DNA from: a virus
IMG/VR virus record: IMGVR_UViG_3300020205_000137
Location: 1 to 24,353 of that record
Reading direction: 5' to 3' (one strand)
DNA length: 24,353 nucleotides
Part shown: positions 13,569-20,605 of the stretch, one piece after another
Numbering within the stretch: position 1 is the first letter of the stretch
How the letters are laid out: each line of letters starts with the position of its first letter
Translations under genes and position numbers: made by a program
Notes under the pieces: model-generated
Seen by the model: the letters and a program-made list of their open reading frames with translations, nothing else
Database searches by the model: none
Told to the model about the DNA's origin: nothing

Positions 13569-13717
13569 TTCAGACCCCTTTGCATCAGCTTCACCCAGCA
13601 CCGAGCGCAATGCCACTTGGTGCGCACCTTCACACCACCAAGCGGATCAGCCTCTCGACTGCACACATCACAAACCTTGAGTTTGTGCATTCGATTCATT
13701 TGTTCTTCAACTGTCAT
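13565..13717 (-). CDS. 50-aa zinc-finger-like microprotein
   Basis: ATG 13717 overlaps the helicase stop (ATGA), with AAGGAG about eight bases before it, and the TGA overlaps the next ATG. It contains KVCDVCS near 14-20 and HCARCW near 36-41, two CxxC pairs about 17 residues apart with a basic stretch between, a treble-clef or rubredoxin-knuckle type zinc ribbon. The C-terminus is basic. It could bind DNA or partner with the upstream helicase, which carries a similar four-Cys site. Confidence 0.68.
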   Translation of the reverse strand: MTVEEQMNRMHKLKVCDVCSREADPLGGVKVRTKWHCARCWVKLMQRGLK

Positions 13718-15303
13718 TCCCAGCTCCTTTTCATTACCCTAAAAAATTTCCCATCCTTGCGATACTCAATCCACTCTGGTGGCGTGGCATTGTTCATGTT
13801 CTGCACCATGTCCTCCATCGTTTTCACATTCAGACCACCAGGCACAATGCTGGCGCTGTTGGCAATACTGAGCAGCTGGCTCATCGCACGCTGACCGGCA
13901 TATCCTTCATGCATGATTGGCAAGTACTCGGTGATCGGTGTATCGCTCAGGCCACCGTAGTAGGTCACGGCCAGCATCTCGATGCCAGAGGCCTTGCTGA
14001 TGTGCTTGCGCCATGTCCAGCTCGTCACCTCCAGCTCTTGGCCATCCAGACCCATGATGTCGTCGTTTCTCAGCACCATCGACTTCTTGACTGGCTCAGG
14101 AAACTGCTCACCGCAGGAAGGGCAGACCATCACAGAGATGTGCACCAGCTCACCGCAGTGATCGCACACCTTGACTGGTGCCTCTCCATTGCCATCGCCA
14201 CCCTTCTTGGGCGGCTGCACATTGGTGATCGGGCCATGCGACTCGACCACACCAGCAAAGTCGAGCACCAAGCAATGATCGGTGTGCGACTTCACGCGCA
14301 TGCCACGGCCTGCCATTTGCACATAAAGGCTGGCGCTCATGGTCGGGCGCAACATCACCACCAGATCGATGTCTGGATAGTCAAACCCAGTCGTCAGAAC
14401 ATTGGCATTAGTGAGCGCACGCACACGGCCTGCCTTGAAGTCGGCCAGCATGCGCTCGCGCTCTTTCTTTGGTGTCTCGCCAGTCACGCATTCAGCGGTC
14501 ATACCCTGCTGGCGCAGGACTTCGGCCACGTGCTCGGCATGCTTCACGCCAGCACAGAAAAACAGCCACGCCTTGCGCTCACCGGCCAAAGCCATGACCT
14601 CATGCACCACGGCCTGATTCTTGTCGTCGGTATCCACAGCGGCCTGCAACTCGGACTCGATGAACTCACCGCCACGCTTCTTCACGCCAGTCACATCCAG
14701 CTTGGCCTTGGTGACCTTGGAGCGCAGCGTGGCCAAATAACCCTTGAACACCAGCTCCTCGATGCTGACCGGCTCCAGCAGATCGTCAAAGAGCGCAGGC
14801 TTGTCGGTTATCAGGCCATGCCCCAAGCGGTAAGGCGTGGCGGTCAGGCCGATCACGCGCAGATGTGGATTGATGGCCTTCAACTCGCCAAGCAACTTGC
14901 GATAGCCACCCTCGTCCTTGTGGTTGACCAAGTGGCACTCGTCGATGATCACCAGATCGATGTGGCCAAGTGCACCGGCCTTGGTGCGCACCGACTGGAT
15001 GCCGGCAAAGGTGATTGGCTCTCCCAAGTCCTTGCGGCCAATGCTGGCGCTGTAGATGCCAAGAGGTGCACCAGGCCAATGCTGGCGCATCTTCTCGGCA
15101 TTCTGCTCGATCAGCTCCTTGACATGCGTAAGCATCAGCACCCGAGTCTCTGGCCAGTTCTGCAAAGCATCCTTGCACAGCGCGGCCACAATGTGCGACT
15201 TGCCTGAGCCGGTCGGCAGCACCAAGCAGGGATTGCCATGGCTACCAGCCTCAAACCAAGCGTACAGCTGGTCAATGGTGCGCTGTTGGTAGTCACGCAG
15301 CAT
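13714..15303 (-). CDS. SF2 DNA helicase (ResIII/DEAD type) with C-terminal zinc site
   Basis: The product is 529 aa. Superfamily 2 motifs are complete: LRDYQQ at the N-terminus (Q-like), LPTGSGKS at 29-36 (I), IIDECH at 119-124 (II), TATPYR at 154-159 (III), LTTGFDYPD near 303-311 (V) and QMAGRGMR at 329-336 (VI). After the helicase core, residues 380-397 carry CDHC and CPSC, a four-Cys zinc site, and then an unassigned domain to 529. It is typical of phage ATP-dependent helicases related to the RadD/ResIII group, acting in replication, recombination or branched-DNA processing. AAAGG precedes ATG 15303, and the start overlaps the 45-aa gene by 11 bases. Confidence 0.93.
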   Translation of the reverse strand: MLRDYQQRTIDQLYAWFEAGSHGNPCLVLPTGSGKSHIVAALCKDALQNWPETRVLMLTHVKELIEQNAEKMRQHWPGAPLGIYSASIGRKDLGEPITFAGIQSVRTKAGALGHIDLVIIDECHLVNHKDEGGYRKLLGELKAINPHLRVIGLTATPYRLGHGLITDKPALFDDLLEPVSIEELVFKGYLATLRSKVTKAKLDVTGVKKRGGEFIESELQAAVDTDDKNQAVVHEVMALAGERKAWLFFCAGVKHAEHVAEVLRQQGMTAECVTGETPKKERERMLADFKAGRVRALTNANVLTTGFDYPDIDLVVMLRPTMSASLYVQMAGRGMRVKSHTDHCLVLDFAGVVESHGPITNVQPPKKGGDGNGEAPVKVCDHCGELVHISVMVCPSCGEQFPEPVKKSMVLRNDDIMGLDGQELEVTSWTWRKHISKASGIEMLAVTYYGGLSDTPITEYLPIMHEGYAGQRAMSQLLSIANSASIVPGGLNVKTMEDMVQNMNNATPPEWIEYRKDGKFFRVMKRSWE

Positions 15304-15430
15304 CTTTAACCTTTAATCGGCAAACTCCGACAGGACAACTCGGTGCAGTCTTGGACTGACAAATGGCCAACTTATCGCAAATTTGCTTTGGTGGAATAGG
15401 TCGAACCCAAACAGACTTGAAATTGCTCAT
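15293..15430 (-). CDS. 45-aa Cys-containing microprotein
   Basis: ATG 15430 overlaps the stop of the exonuclease gene (ATGA), and the TGA at 15293-15295 lies 11 bases into the helicase gene. The product starts SNFKSVWVRPIPPKQICDKL, has C18, C24, C32 and C37 in the pattern C-x5-C-x7-C-x4-C, and a basic tail (RLKVKD). Four spaced cysteines suggest a metal site. It fills exactly what would otherwise be a 123-base gap in an overlapping operon. Function unknown; a small adaptor between exonuclease and helicase is a guess. Confidence 0.66.
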   Translation of the reverse strand: MSNFKSVWVRPIPPKQICDKLAICQSKTAPSCPVGVCRLKVKDAA

Positions 15431-16452
15431 CCCACAATCCTTCCACCAAAGTCCTTGCGCATCTCAGCAATGAACGCATCACCACTGGCGCAGGCATTGG
15501 CATTGACCAGCAATTCCTTGGAACTGTAGACACCTTCCTGATCAGGATCGCCATTGGCCAGATTCACGCCATTGATCTCGTACACAGCCGTGAACTCGTC
15601 CGGCCCATCCTTGCGCTGCCAAGGCACCAGATCAGGGTGCAGGACATGCGACTCGCAACCAGTGCGCTGAGAGTCCAAAGGAATCTCAGCATCCCACTTG
15701 GCGCAGTGCCAAGTCGAGTCAGGCATGGCTGTGGCCAAAGCACAGGTGCGGCAGTTCACATGCTTGGTGGTCTTGCTCTGGTGGCAGAACTCATGCGCAT
15801 CACAAAACTTGCACTGATACCAGCTTGCATCCGAGCTGATCGGCTCAGGCATGCGGTCGGTCAAAGCAATGCGCTTGCCACGAACAATGGCCTTGTTCGC
15901 CACATCCTTATCGAACTTCACGCGCTCGGTGTGGATGCGGTCATCATCCTTGCAGACGGTCAAGTACAGCGCACGATCGATGCCAGTGCCAGCCATGTAG
16001 ACCTGCATCTGCACAAAGTGCTCAGGCTTGGACTTCTCCACGCCATTCTTTTCCAGATCGTCAAATGCCTTTTTTGATGCGGTCTTGAACTCGGCAATGT
16101 GCTTGGTCTTGGGCGCTTCAGGAACACCCTTGTCGATGATGGCATCCAGTGAGCCAGACACATGGCAGCCAAAGTCAACACGGTGCTGGCTCGAAACCTT
16201 GCGCACATCGATGCCAATGGCACGCAAGTCGCTGATGATGTTGGCCTCCTCTTGGTGGCCACGCCTAAACAGGCGCAGGATTCGACCAGGAAAGCTCGGC
16301 TGCACAGCCCAGCGAAACGACAGCCACAGCCACCGATCACACACATGGCCAAGCGTACTGGCTCCAAGGTGTGGGCGAGGCACCTCAGCAATGGTCTCAT
16401 GGTGCTTGTCAATCAGCGCTTGAATGTTATGCTCTGACTCGGGAATCTTCAT
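15427..16452 (-). CDS. Cas4/AddB-like Fe-S PD-(D/E)XK exonuclease
   Basis: The product is 341 aa from ATG 16452 with AAGGAG upstream. The nuclease core has H66 (RRGHQEE), GSLDAII with D103, AEFKTA with E121 and K123, and QMQVY at 148-152 (QxxxY), the RecB/Cas4 arrangement. C38 (VCDRW) together with C214-x2-C217-x5-C223 fits the Fe-S cluster pattern of Cas4, AddB and Dna2; C234 and C237 form an extra pair. These enzymes resect DNA ends. Between a probable SSB and a helicase, and downstream of a Sak4-like ATPase, it probably provides the 5'-end resection step of phage recombination. No CRISPR genes are present. The C-terminal 90 residues are unassigned. Confidence 0.85.
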   Translation of the reverse strand: MKIPESEHNIQALIDKHHETIAEVPRPHLGASTLGHVCDRWLWLSFRWAVQPSFPGRILRLFRRGHQEEANIISDLRAIGIDVRKVSSQHRVDFGCHVSGSLDAIIDKGVPEAPKTKHIAEFKTASKKAFDDLEKNGVEKSKPEHFVQMQVYMAGTGIDRALYLTVCKDDDRIHTERVKFDKDVANKAIVRGKRIALTDRMPEPISSDASWYQCKFCDAHEFCHQSKTTKHVNCRTCALATAMPDSTWHCAKWDAEIPLDSQRTGCESHVLHPDLVPWQRKDGPDEFTAVYEINGVNLANGDPDQEGVYSSKELLVNANACASGDAFIAEMRKDFGGRIVG

Positions 16453-16477
16453 GGGGTTCTCCTTTGTAGTTGCCTAT

Positions 16478-16513
16478 TGCCCAGCTCCTGACCATCAGGG
16501 CTGGGCATTTTTT
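16478..16513 (+). terminator. intrinsic terminator oriented against the leftward operon
   Basis: TGCCCAGC at 16478-16485 pairs with GCTGGGCA at 16500-16507, and an inner CCTGA/TCAGG stem continues after one bulged T (16486), leaving a three-base loop. Six T follow on the plus strand (16508-16513). It lies between the DUF669 gene and the exonuclease gene. On the minus strand an A-run precedes the stem and no T-run follows, so it should stop plus-strand (antisense) transcription rather than the operon itself. Confidence 0.72.
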
Positions 16514-16517
16514 CTTC

Positions 16518-17015
16518 TTACTTCTTAGCCCAAGGCGGTGCAGCCTTGGCAGATGCTGCTGGAGCTGGTGCAGCAGTCTTGACAGGTATTGATGCAGCAG
16601 CTGGTGCAACGCTACCAGACACAGACTTAAAGCCCTTGACCTCATTGCTTGCACCGTACTGTTCGTCCTGCTTGACCTCCAGCTTGATGGCAATTTGGCC
16701 ACCAATTAACTGGTCGGTGTCGGTAACCTTGGCCAAGCCAATGGCACGCATGATGTCCCCCAGCTGCTGACGACCGATCTCCTCGGCCTTGGGGTTTGGA
16801 TTCTTGATGTTCAAGTTGCCAAACACCACACGACCTTGGTGGCTCGGGCCGGTGATGTCATAGCGCAGTTTGATGTACTGGCCGTTCCCTGCCTTGGTTG
16901 CCTTCAGCTCAGACTGAGAGATAGTGGCGGTGTACCAGCCAGCAGGCAAAGGCTCAAAGTTGCCATTGCCTTGTGGCAGTTCGTTGACGTTGAATTCTTC
17001 GTTTAAAAAAGCCAT
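16518..17015 (-). CDS. DUF669 family protein, probable phage ssDNA-binding protein
   Basis: The product is 165 aa, with AAGGAG before ATG 17015. It begins AFLNEEFNVNELPQ, followed by FEPLPAGWYTATISQSE, a YIKLRYDITG strand, GRVVFGNLNIKNPNPKAEEIG, and a RAIGL helix, which is the DUF669 (PF05037) pattern. A Pro/Ala-rich linker leads to the short tail PPWAKK, reminiscent of the flexible C-terminus of SSB proteins, although it is basic here. DUF669 genes sit next to recombination ATPases in many phages and are thought to bind single-stranded DNA. The neighbouring Sak4-like gene and exonuclease fit this role. Confidence 0.85.
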   Translation of the reverse strand: MAFLNEEFNVNELPQGNGNFEPLPAGWYTATISQSELKATKAGNGQYIKLRYDITGPSHQGRVVFGNLNIKNPNPKAEEIGRQQLGDIMRAIGLAKVTDTDQLIGGQIAIKLEVKQDEQYGASNEVKGFKSVSGSVAPAAASIPVKTAAPAPAASAKAAPPWAKK

Positions 17016-17018
17016 GAT

Positions 17019-17423
17019 TTACTCCTTAGGGATAATTTTGAAAGATGGGCGGCCAGGCTTGGCCGTGATTGCAGCCGCAAGCGGCTTGGTGATGGACTCG
17101 TCTGCTGCCTTCCAGATCGCCATGTTTATCTCAGGCTTCCAGCGAAACAACTTGGCCAAGTGATCGGTCAGACCAAACTCAGCGGCGAGCTCTTGCACTT
17201 TGTCTCCGTCGACTTTTCGGTCGATGCGGCCAACGATCTTGATCTCGTATCGACCAGGCTCGACGGTCTCTGTGCCTTCAAGGTTTTCGGCAATGGTTGC
17301 CAACTTCTTGATGTGGTCTTCAATATCGCGTCGATCCGCTGTCGCATCTTCTTCCTGTGCTTTTGCTTCCAGCCACATGCTGGCCAACTCATTCATGTCA
17401 TTGGGCAATACCTTGGCGGTCAT
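17019..17423 (-). CDS. conserved phage protein next to recombination ATPase
   Basis: The product is 134 aa, with ATG 17423 overlapping the ATPase stop (ATGA). The N-terminal half is a charged helix (MWLEAKAQEEDATADRRDIE) leading into IKKLATIAENLEGTETVEPG, then strands RYEIKIVGRIDRKVD, a helical part, and WKPEINMAIWKAADES near the end with a KPGRPSFKII tail. Proteins with this AKAQEE-A-R-IE start and RIDRKVD strand regularly lie between the AAA ATPase and DUF669 genes in phages, but no activity is known to me. A helper of annealing or an inhibitor of host nuclease is possible. Confidence 0.75.
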   Translation of the reverse strand: MTAKVLPNDMNELASMWLEAKAQEEDATADRRDIEDHIKKLATIAENLEGTETVEPGRYEIKIVGRIDRKVDGDKVQELAAEFGLTDHLAKLFRWKPEINMAIWKAADESITKPLAAAITAKPGRPSFKIIPKE

Positions 17424-18097
17424 GCTTTGCCCCCGATCTTGGCAATGATTGCACCCAGATCAGGCGCTTCCCAAGCCTCCAACTTGCCAGAGCGATCCTT
17501 GGCCAACCACAGGCCATCAGAGTCGCACATCAAAGCACGCTGGGTCACGCCTTCGGCATCACGCTCGACACGCAGCGCCAGCACTTCATCAAAGAAGTAA
17601 GGCAGGCCTTGTGTCAGGCTCTTGCCTGGCATGCCTGGGTTGTAGAGCATCTTGCCCATCTCATCGGTTGACTTCTCCAGCTTGGCCGACATGAAGACAT
17701 GCTTGCCAGGCAGATCGCGGAAGGCGCGAATCAGCTCCTGCATGGTGCTGTTCATCTCGCCATAAGCAGCGCGGCCATCCTTGGACTTCTTCATCTCATG
17801 CGACAGCACCACCTCAGCCACCTCGCTGATCGAGTCCAGCGCGACCGATTGAAACCCAGCTGCCTCCTTGCTGTCGCGGCACCATGTAAATGCCTCGCGC
17901 AAGTCGTCCATGCTGGCGATTTCAATGTAGGGCAGATCAGCGTCCTGAATGGACAACAAACCACCCTCAGCTGACAGCACGATCACATTCGGCAAGGTCT
18001 TGACCAAGGTTGTCTTACCTGCACCGGCTTGGCCGTACACCAGCAACTTCACTCCATTGGCAGACAAGCTGCCTGTTGACTTTAAATTGATAGCCAT
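17420..18097 (-). CDS. Sak4-like RecA-fold ATPase (AAA_24), recombination
   Basis: The product is 225 aa and the first gene of the leftward operon, with AAGGAG before ATG 18097. Walker A is GQAGAGKTT at 22-30 and Walker B is SVALDS at 84-89, followed by EVVLSHEMKKSKDGRAAYGE and a strand HVFMSAKLEK. This is the phage AAA_24 (PF13479) family that includes Sak4, a minimal RecA/Rad51-like core that promotes annealing of single strands, working with a phage SSB. The size is that of Sak4 without the DNA-binding additions of RecA. Downstream DUF669, Cas4-like exonuclease and helicase complete a recombination set. Confidence 0.87.
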   Translation of the reverse strand: MAINLKSTGSLSANGVKLLVYGQAGAGKTTLVKTLPNVIVLSAEGGLLSIQDADLPYIEIASMDDLREAFTWCRDSKEAAGFQSVALDSISEVAEVVLSHEMKKSKDGRAAYGEMNSTMQELIRAFRDLPGKHVFMSAKLEKSTDEMGKMLYNPGMPGKSLTQGLPYFFDEVLALRVERDAEGVTQRALMCDSDGLWLAKDRSGKLEAWEAPDLGAIIAKIGGKA

Positions 18098-18116
18098 GTG
18101 GCTCTCCTTTTTTTTG

Positions 18117-18145
18117 CACCTCCGTCTGGGAATCAGTTCGAGGTG
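18117..18145. promoter_or_regulatory. inverted repeat in leader of leftward operon
   Basis: CACCTC at 18117-18122 and GAGGTG at 18140-18145 are perfect inverted repeats spaced by 17 bases, between the leftward promoter and the first leftward gene. It could be an operator for the HTH or ribbon-helix-helix protein, or a weak leader hairpin. Arms are only six bases, so chance is possible. Confidence 0.35.
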
Positions 18146-18149
18146 TGGC

Positions 18150-18177
18150 TAGACTTTAACTCAAAATATGGTAAAGT
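18150..18177 (+). promoter_or_regulatory. rightward promoter candidate (PR-like)
   Basis: The -35 candidate TAGACT (18150-18155, four of six matches) and the -10 TAAAGT (18172-18177, four of six) are 16 bases apart. Transcription would start near 18184 and read the HTH gene whose SD is at 18207-18211. Its -10 shares a base with the leftward -35, so the two promoters cannot be used at once. Confidence 0.5.
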
Positions 18178-18182
18178 GTCAA
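18153..18182 (-). promoter_or_regulatory. leftward early promoter candidate (PL-like)
   Basis: On the minus strand a perfect -35 TTGACA (complement of 18177-18182) is followed 18 bases later by TAAAGT (complement of 18153-18158), or 17 bases later by TTAAAG. Transcription would start near 18146 and read the Sak4-like ATPase and the whole leftward operon. The -10 boxes of the two opposing promoters form the inverted repeat ACTTTA / TAAAGT. Confidence 0.6.
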
Positions 18183-18218
18183 CACCAAACGCAAATAAAT
18201 TTTAAAAGGAGTAAAAAA

Positions 18219-18401
18219 ATGCCTGAACTTGAAAAACTCAGAGCCATGCTCGCAGACCGAAATCTGCAAGTTGTTGCTCGTGAAGCTGGTGTCCATCCCA
18301 ATGCGCTGTACCGCCTAAAAGAAGGCAAGACAGAGCCGAAGTACGAAACTGTGCGCAGGCTACTTGCTTACTTTGACAGGCAGGCGGTGACACATGGCTG
18401 A
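18219..18401 (+). CDS. Cro-sized helix-turn-helix regulator
   Basis: The product is 60 aa from ATG 18219, with AGGAG at 18207-18211; an ATG at 18168 lies within the promoter and lacks an SD. Residues 16-36 (LQVVAREAGVHPNALYRLK) form a helix-turn-helix of the Cro/CI (XRE) class, then EGKTEP and a helix KYETVRRLLAYF. It is the first rightward gene beside a divergent promoter pair, the usual place for an early repressor of the opposite transcript. No partner CI-type repressor is in the window. It overlaps the primase-helicase gene by eight bases. Confidence 0.82.
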   Translation: MPELEKLRAMLADRNLQVVAREAGVHPNALYRLKEGKTEPKYETVRRLLAYFDRQAVTHG

Positions 18402-20445
18402 CCTCTCAAAAGTACTTGGTGGCCCTTGGGCACCACCACCAGAAAAGCTCGTCGCACCACCAGAGACGCAACTCATTGACGCAATGCGTGCGGCAGGGCT
18501 TGAGCCACCAGAGGAAATCTACTTCGATGGCAAGATTCACAGATTCCGATCAGGCACAAAAGGATCGCCTGGCCACGGTGACAAGCCAGGCTGGTATCTG
18601 GTGTTTGGTGATGGCATCCCAGCAGGTCGGTTTGGCTGCTGGCGAGCAGGCATGGAAATCACATGGCGAGCTGATGTAGGGCGAAAGCTGACTGAATTTG
18701 AGGAAATGGCACACGCCAGACGAATCAATGAGTCAAAAGTCCTGCGCGAAGCAGCTCAAGAGCGCCAGCATCAAGTCGCAAGCGAGACAGTCGAGAAAAT
18801 ATGGCTCAGTGGTGTGGCGGCTCACCCTGATCACCCTTACCTCAAACGCAAAGGCATCCAAACCCACGGTGTGCGCACCACAGGCGATGGCCGATTGATG
18901 GTGCCACTCTACGATGCAGACGGAACACTCAGCACACTGCAATACATCGATGAGGATGGCGGCAAGCTCTATCACCCAGGCGGTCAGACTGGTGGAAAAT
19001 TCTGGATGGTAGGCTCACTTGATGAGCCTGGCACACTGTACGTTGCCGAGGGCTTCGCAACAGCATCCACCATCCATGAAACCACCAACAGGCCAGTCGT
19101 GGTGGCCTATAGCGCCAGCAATCTAGTGCCGGTCACTGGCACACTCAGGCAAATGTATGGAGCAACTCAAGACATCGTGATCGTCGCAGACCATGACCAA
19201 AGCGGTGTCGGCCAACGATACGCAGAGCAAGCCAGCGCCAAATTCGGTGCACGCATGGTTATGCCTCCGATACTCGGTGATGCCAACGATTATGCACAGG
19301 CTGGCCACGACCTCGCAGGCCTGCTAGTCCAGCAGACTGGCACAGCGGTGATCGACAAGCTCAAAGTCGTATTCGGTGACCAACTCGGCAGCGACTACGA
19401 AGCACCAGACGAGCTGGTCGAAGGCCTCATGACCATCGGCAGCTCAGTGGTGGTCTACGGTGACAGCAACTCAGGCAAAACATTTTGGGCGCTCTCAGTG
19501 GCCACGGCCATTGCAACTGGCACCGACTGCTACGGCAGGAAGACTGATGCAGGCTTGGTGATCTATCTGGCCAGCGAAGCCCCTGCCAGCATTCGATCAC
19601 GCATGCAGGCCATCAAAAAGTACCACGGCTGCGACCTTGAGAACTTGGCAATGGTGCCAGTCCCGATGAACTTCTACAACGGTGACCAAGATGCCCACGA
19701 TGTGATTGAGCTGGTCAGGGCCATTGAGCAAATCAAAGGAAGACCAGTGCGCCTGATCATCGGTGACACGCTGGCCAGAATGAGCGCAGGAGCCAACGAA
19801 AACAGCGGTGAGGACATGGGGCCAGTCATGGCCAGATTCGATCAGGTGGCCACCGCCACAGGCGCAGCCCTGATGATCATCCACCACAATGGCAAAGACG
19901 CAGCCAAAGGCGCACGTGGCTGGTCAGGCATCCGAGCACACATCGACACCGAAATCGAAGTAATCGAAAAAGAAGGCATCCGCATGGTCAACGTGACCAA
20001 ACAACGCGAACTTCCAAGCAAGGGCGAGGCGATCTACTTCAAACTGGAAGTGGTTGAGATGGGAATCTCAAAGTTCGGTGGCCCTGCAACAACCTGCGTG
20101 GCCATCCCAGACGATGAAGCGAATATCACAAAACCCCACAAAAAACCTACAAAGCATGACGAGAATGTCAGGACAGTCGAGCGTGCATGGTGGTCATCTG
20201 GTGCAGAAGAACGTGATGGTTTACCCTACCTAAGCAGGTCAGCACTGCGTGATCTGCTGGTCAAAGATGGCATGGCCGAGCGCACCGCAAAGAACAAAAC
20301 AGAAGCATCCAGACCAGAAGGAATCATCGCGCAACTGCTCAATGCAGGCACGCTGGAAACCTTCGAGCATGGCTGGATTTTCATTAACGAGGTTCAAGTC
20401 AGCGCAATGATGATGCAGAAAAGTGAGGCAAAGAATCGCCCCTAA
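18394..20445 (+). CDS. TOPRIM primase / RecA-type helicase, bifunctional
   Basis: The product is 683 aa. Residues about 40-150 are an N-terminal domain without a zinc finger. A TOPRIM domain follows, with YVAEGFATA (E219) and VIVADHDQSG (D266, D268). A RepA/DnaB-like ATPase domain starts near 340: GDSNSGKTF at 356-364 (Walker A), YLASEAPASIRSRM near 391-404, LIIGDTLARM at 454-463 (Walker B) and IIHHNGKDA near 495-503. The C-terminus (about 600-683) resembles a winged helix. Such proteins prime and unwind at the phage origin. The stop codon is part of the first iteron of the downstream origin-like region, which suggests they work together. Confidence 0.92.
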   Translation: MADLSKVLGGPWAPPPEKLVAPPETQLIDAMRAAGLEPPEEIYFDGKIHRFRSGTKGSPGHGDKPGWYLVFGDGIPAGRFGCWRAGMEITWRADVGRKLTEFEEMAHARRINESKVLREAAQERQHQVASETVEKIWLSGVAAHPDHPYLKRKGIQTHGVRTTGDGRLMVPLYDADGTLSTLQYIDEDGGKLYHPGGQTGGKFWMVGSLDEPGTLYVAEGFATASTIHETTNRPVVVAYSASNLVPVTGTLRQMYGATQDIVIVADHDQSGVGQRYAEQASAKFGARMVMPPILGDANDYAQAGHDLAGLLVQQTGTAVIDKLKVVFGDQLGSDYEAPDELVEGLMTIGSSVVVYGDSNSGKTFWALSVATAIATGTDCYGRKTDAGLVIYLASEAPASIRSRMQAIKKYHGCDLENLAMVPVPMNFYNGDQDAHDVIELVRAIEQIKGRPVRLIIGDTLARMSAGANENSGEDMGPVMARFDQVATATGAALMIIHHNGKDAAKGARGWSGIRAHIDTEIEVIEKEGIRMVNVTKQRELPSKGEAIYFKLEVVEMGISKFGGPATTCVAIPDDEANITKPHKKPTKHDENVRTVERAWWSSGAEERDGLPYLSRSALRDLLVKDGMAERTAKNKTEASRPEGIIAQLLNAGTLETFEHGWIFINEVQVSAMMMQKSEAKNRP

Positions 20446-20584
20446 ATGCCCCTGACTGCCCCTAGGGGTTTTCAGGGATTAGGGGCAAAAGCCAGTTAAA
20501 TCGCCCCGCCCCGCCCCTAAAGCGTATACGCTAGGGGCAGGTAGGGGCAACTGGATGCGGAAAATTCGGGAAAAGTTATCCACA
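20438..20584. other. putative replication origin with phased iterons, palindrome and DnaA box
   Basis: The heptamer GCCCCTA or its complement TAGGGGC occurs six times exactly (starts 20438, 20458, 20480, 20513, 20532, 20542) and twice with one mismatch (20448, 20463). Starts 20438/20448/20458 and 20532/20542 are exactly 10 bases apart, one helical turn. AGCGTATACGCT at 20521-20532 is a perfect 12-base palindrome flanked by inverted heptamers. An A/T-rich stretch and a DnaA box follow to the right. It lies directly after the primase-helicase gene, a usual site for a phage origin. Alternative: operator array for a regulator. Confidence 0.7.
20576..20584 (+). promoter_or_regulatory. consensus DnaA box
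   Basis: TTATCCACA matches the strong DnaA box consensus at all nine positions. It is embedded in an A-rich segment (about 20556-20605) next to the GC-rich heptamer cluster and 22 bases before the next start codon, suggesting that host DnaA helps open this origin. Confidence 0.75.
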
Positions 20585-20605
20585 AAAATGTGAGCAATTA
20601 CTAAC

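Noticed and set aside
13909-15207. Long open frame (432 codons) on the plus strand
   Set aside because: It lies entirely opposite the SF2 helicase, which has all its motifs on the minus strand. The plus frame is His/Ala/Leu/Gln-rich with no motif or SD, a typical shadow of a GC-biased gene.
15395-15415. GGTCGAACCC-like sequence resembling a tRNA T-arm
   Set aside because: No acceptor, D or anticodon arms could be folded around it, and it lies within the 45-aa coding gene.
15427-16452. CRISPR association because of the Cas4-like nuclease
   Set aside because: No spacer-repeat array and no other cas gene are in the window. Cas4-like nucleases are frequent in phages as recombination exonucleases.
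18108-18115. Run of eight T on the plus strand near the ATPase start
   Set aside because: No GC stem precedes it on the plus strand; it is the complement of the A-rich leader before the leftward SD.
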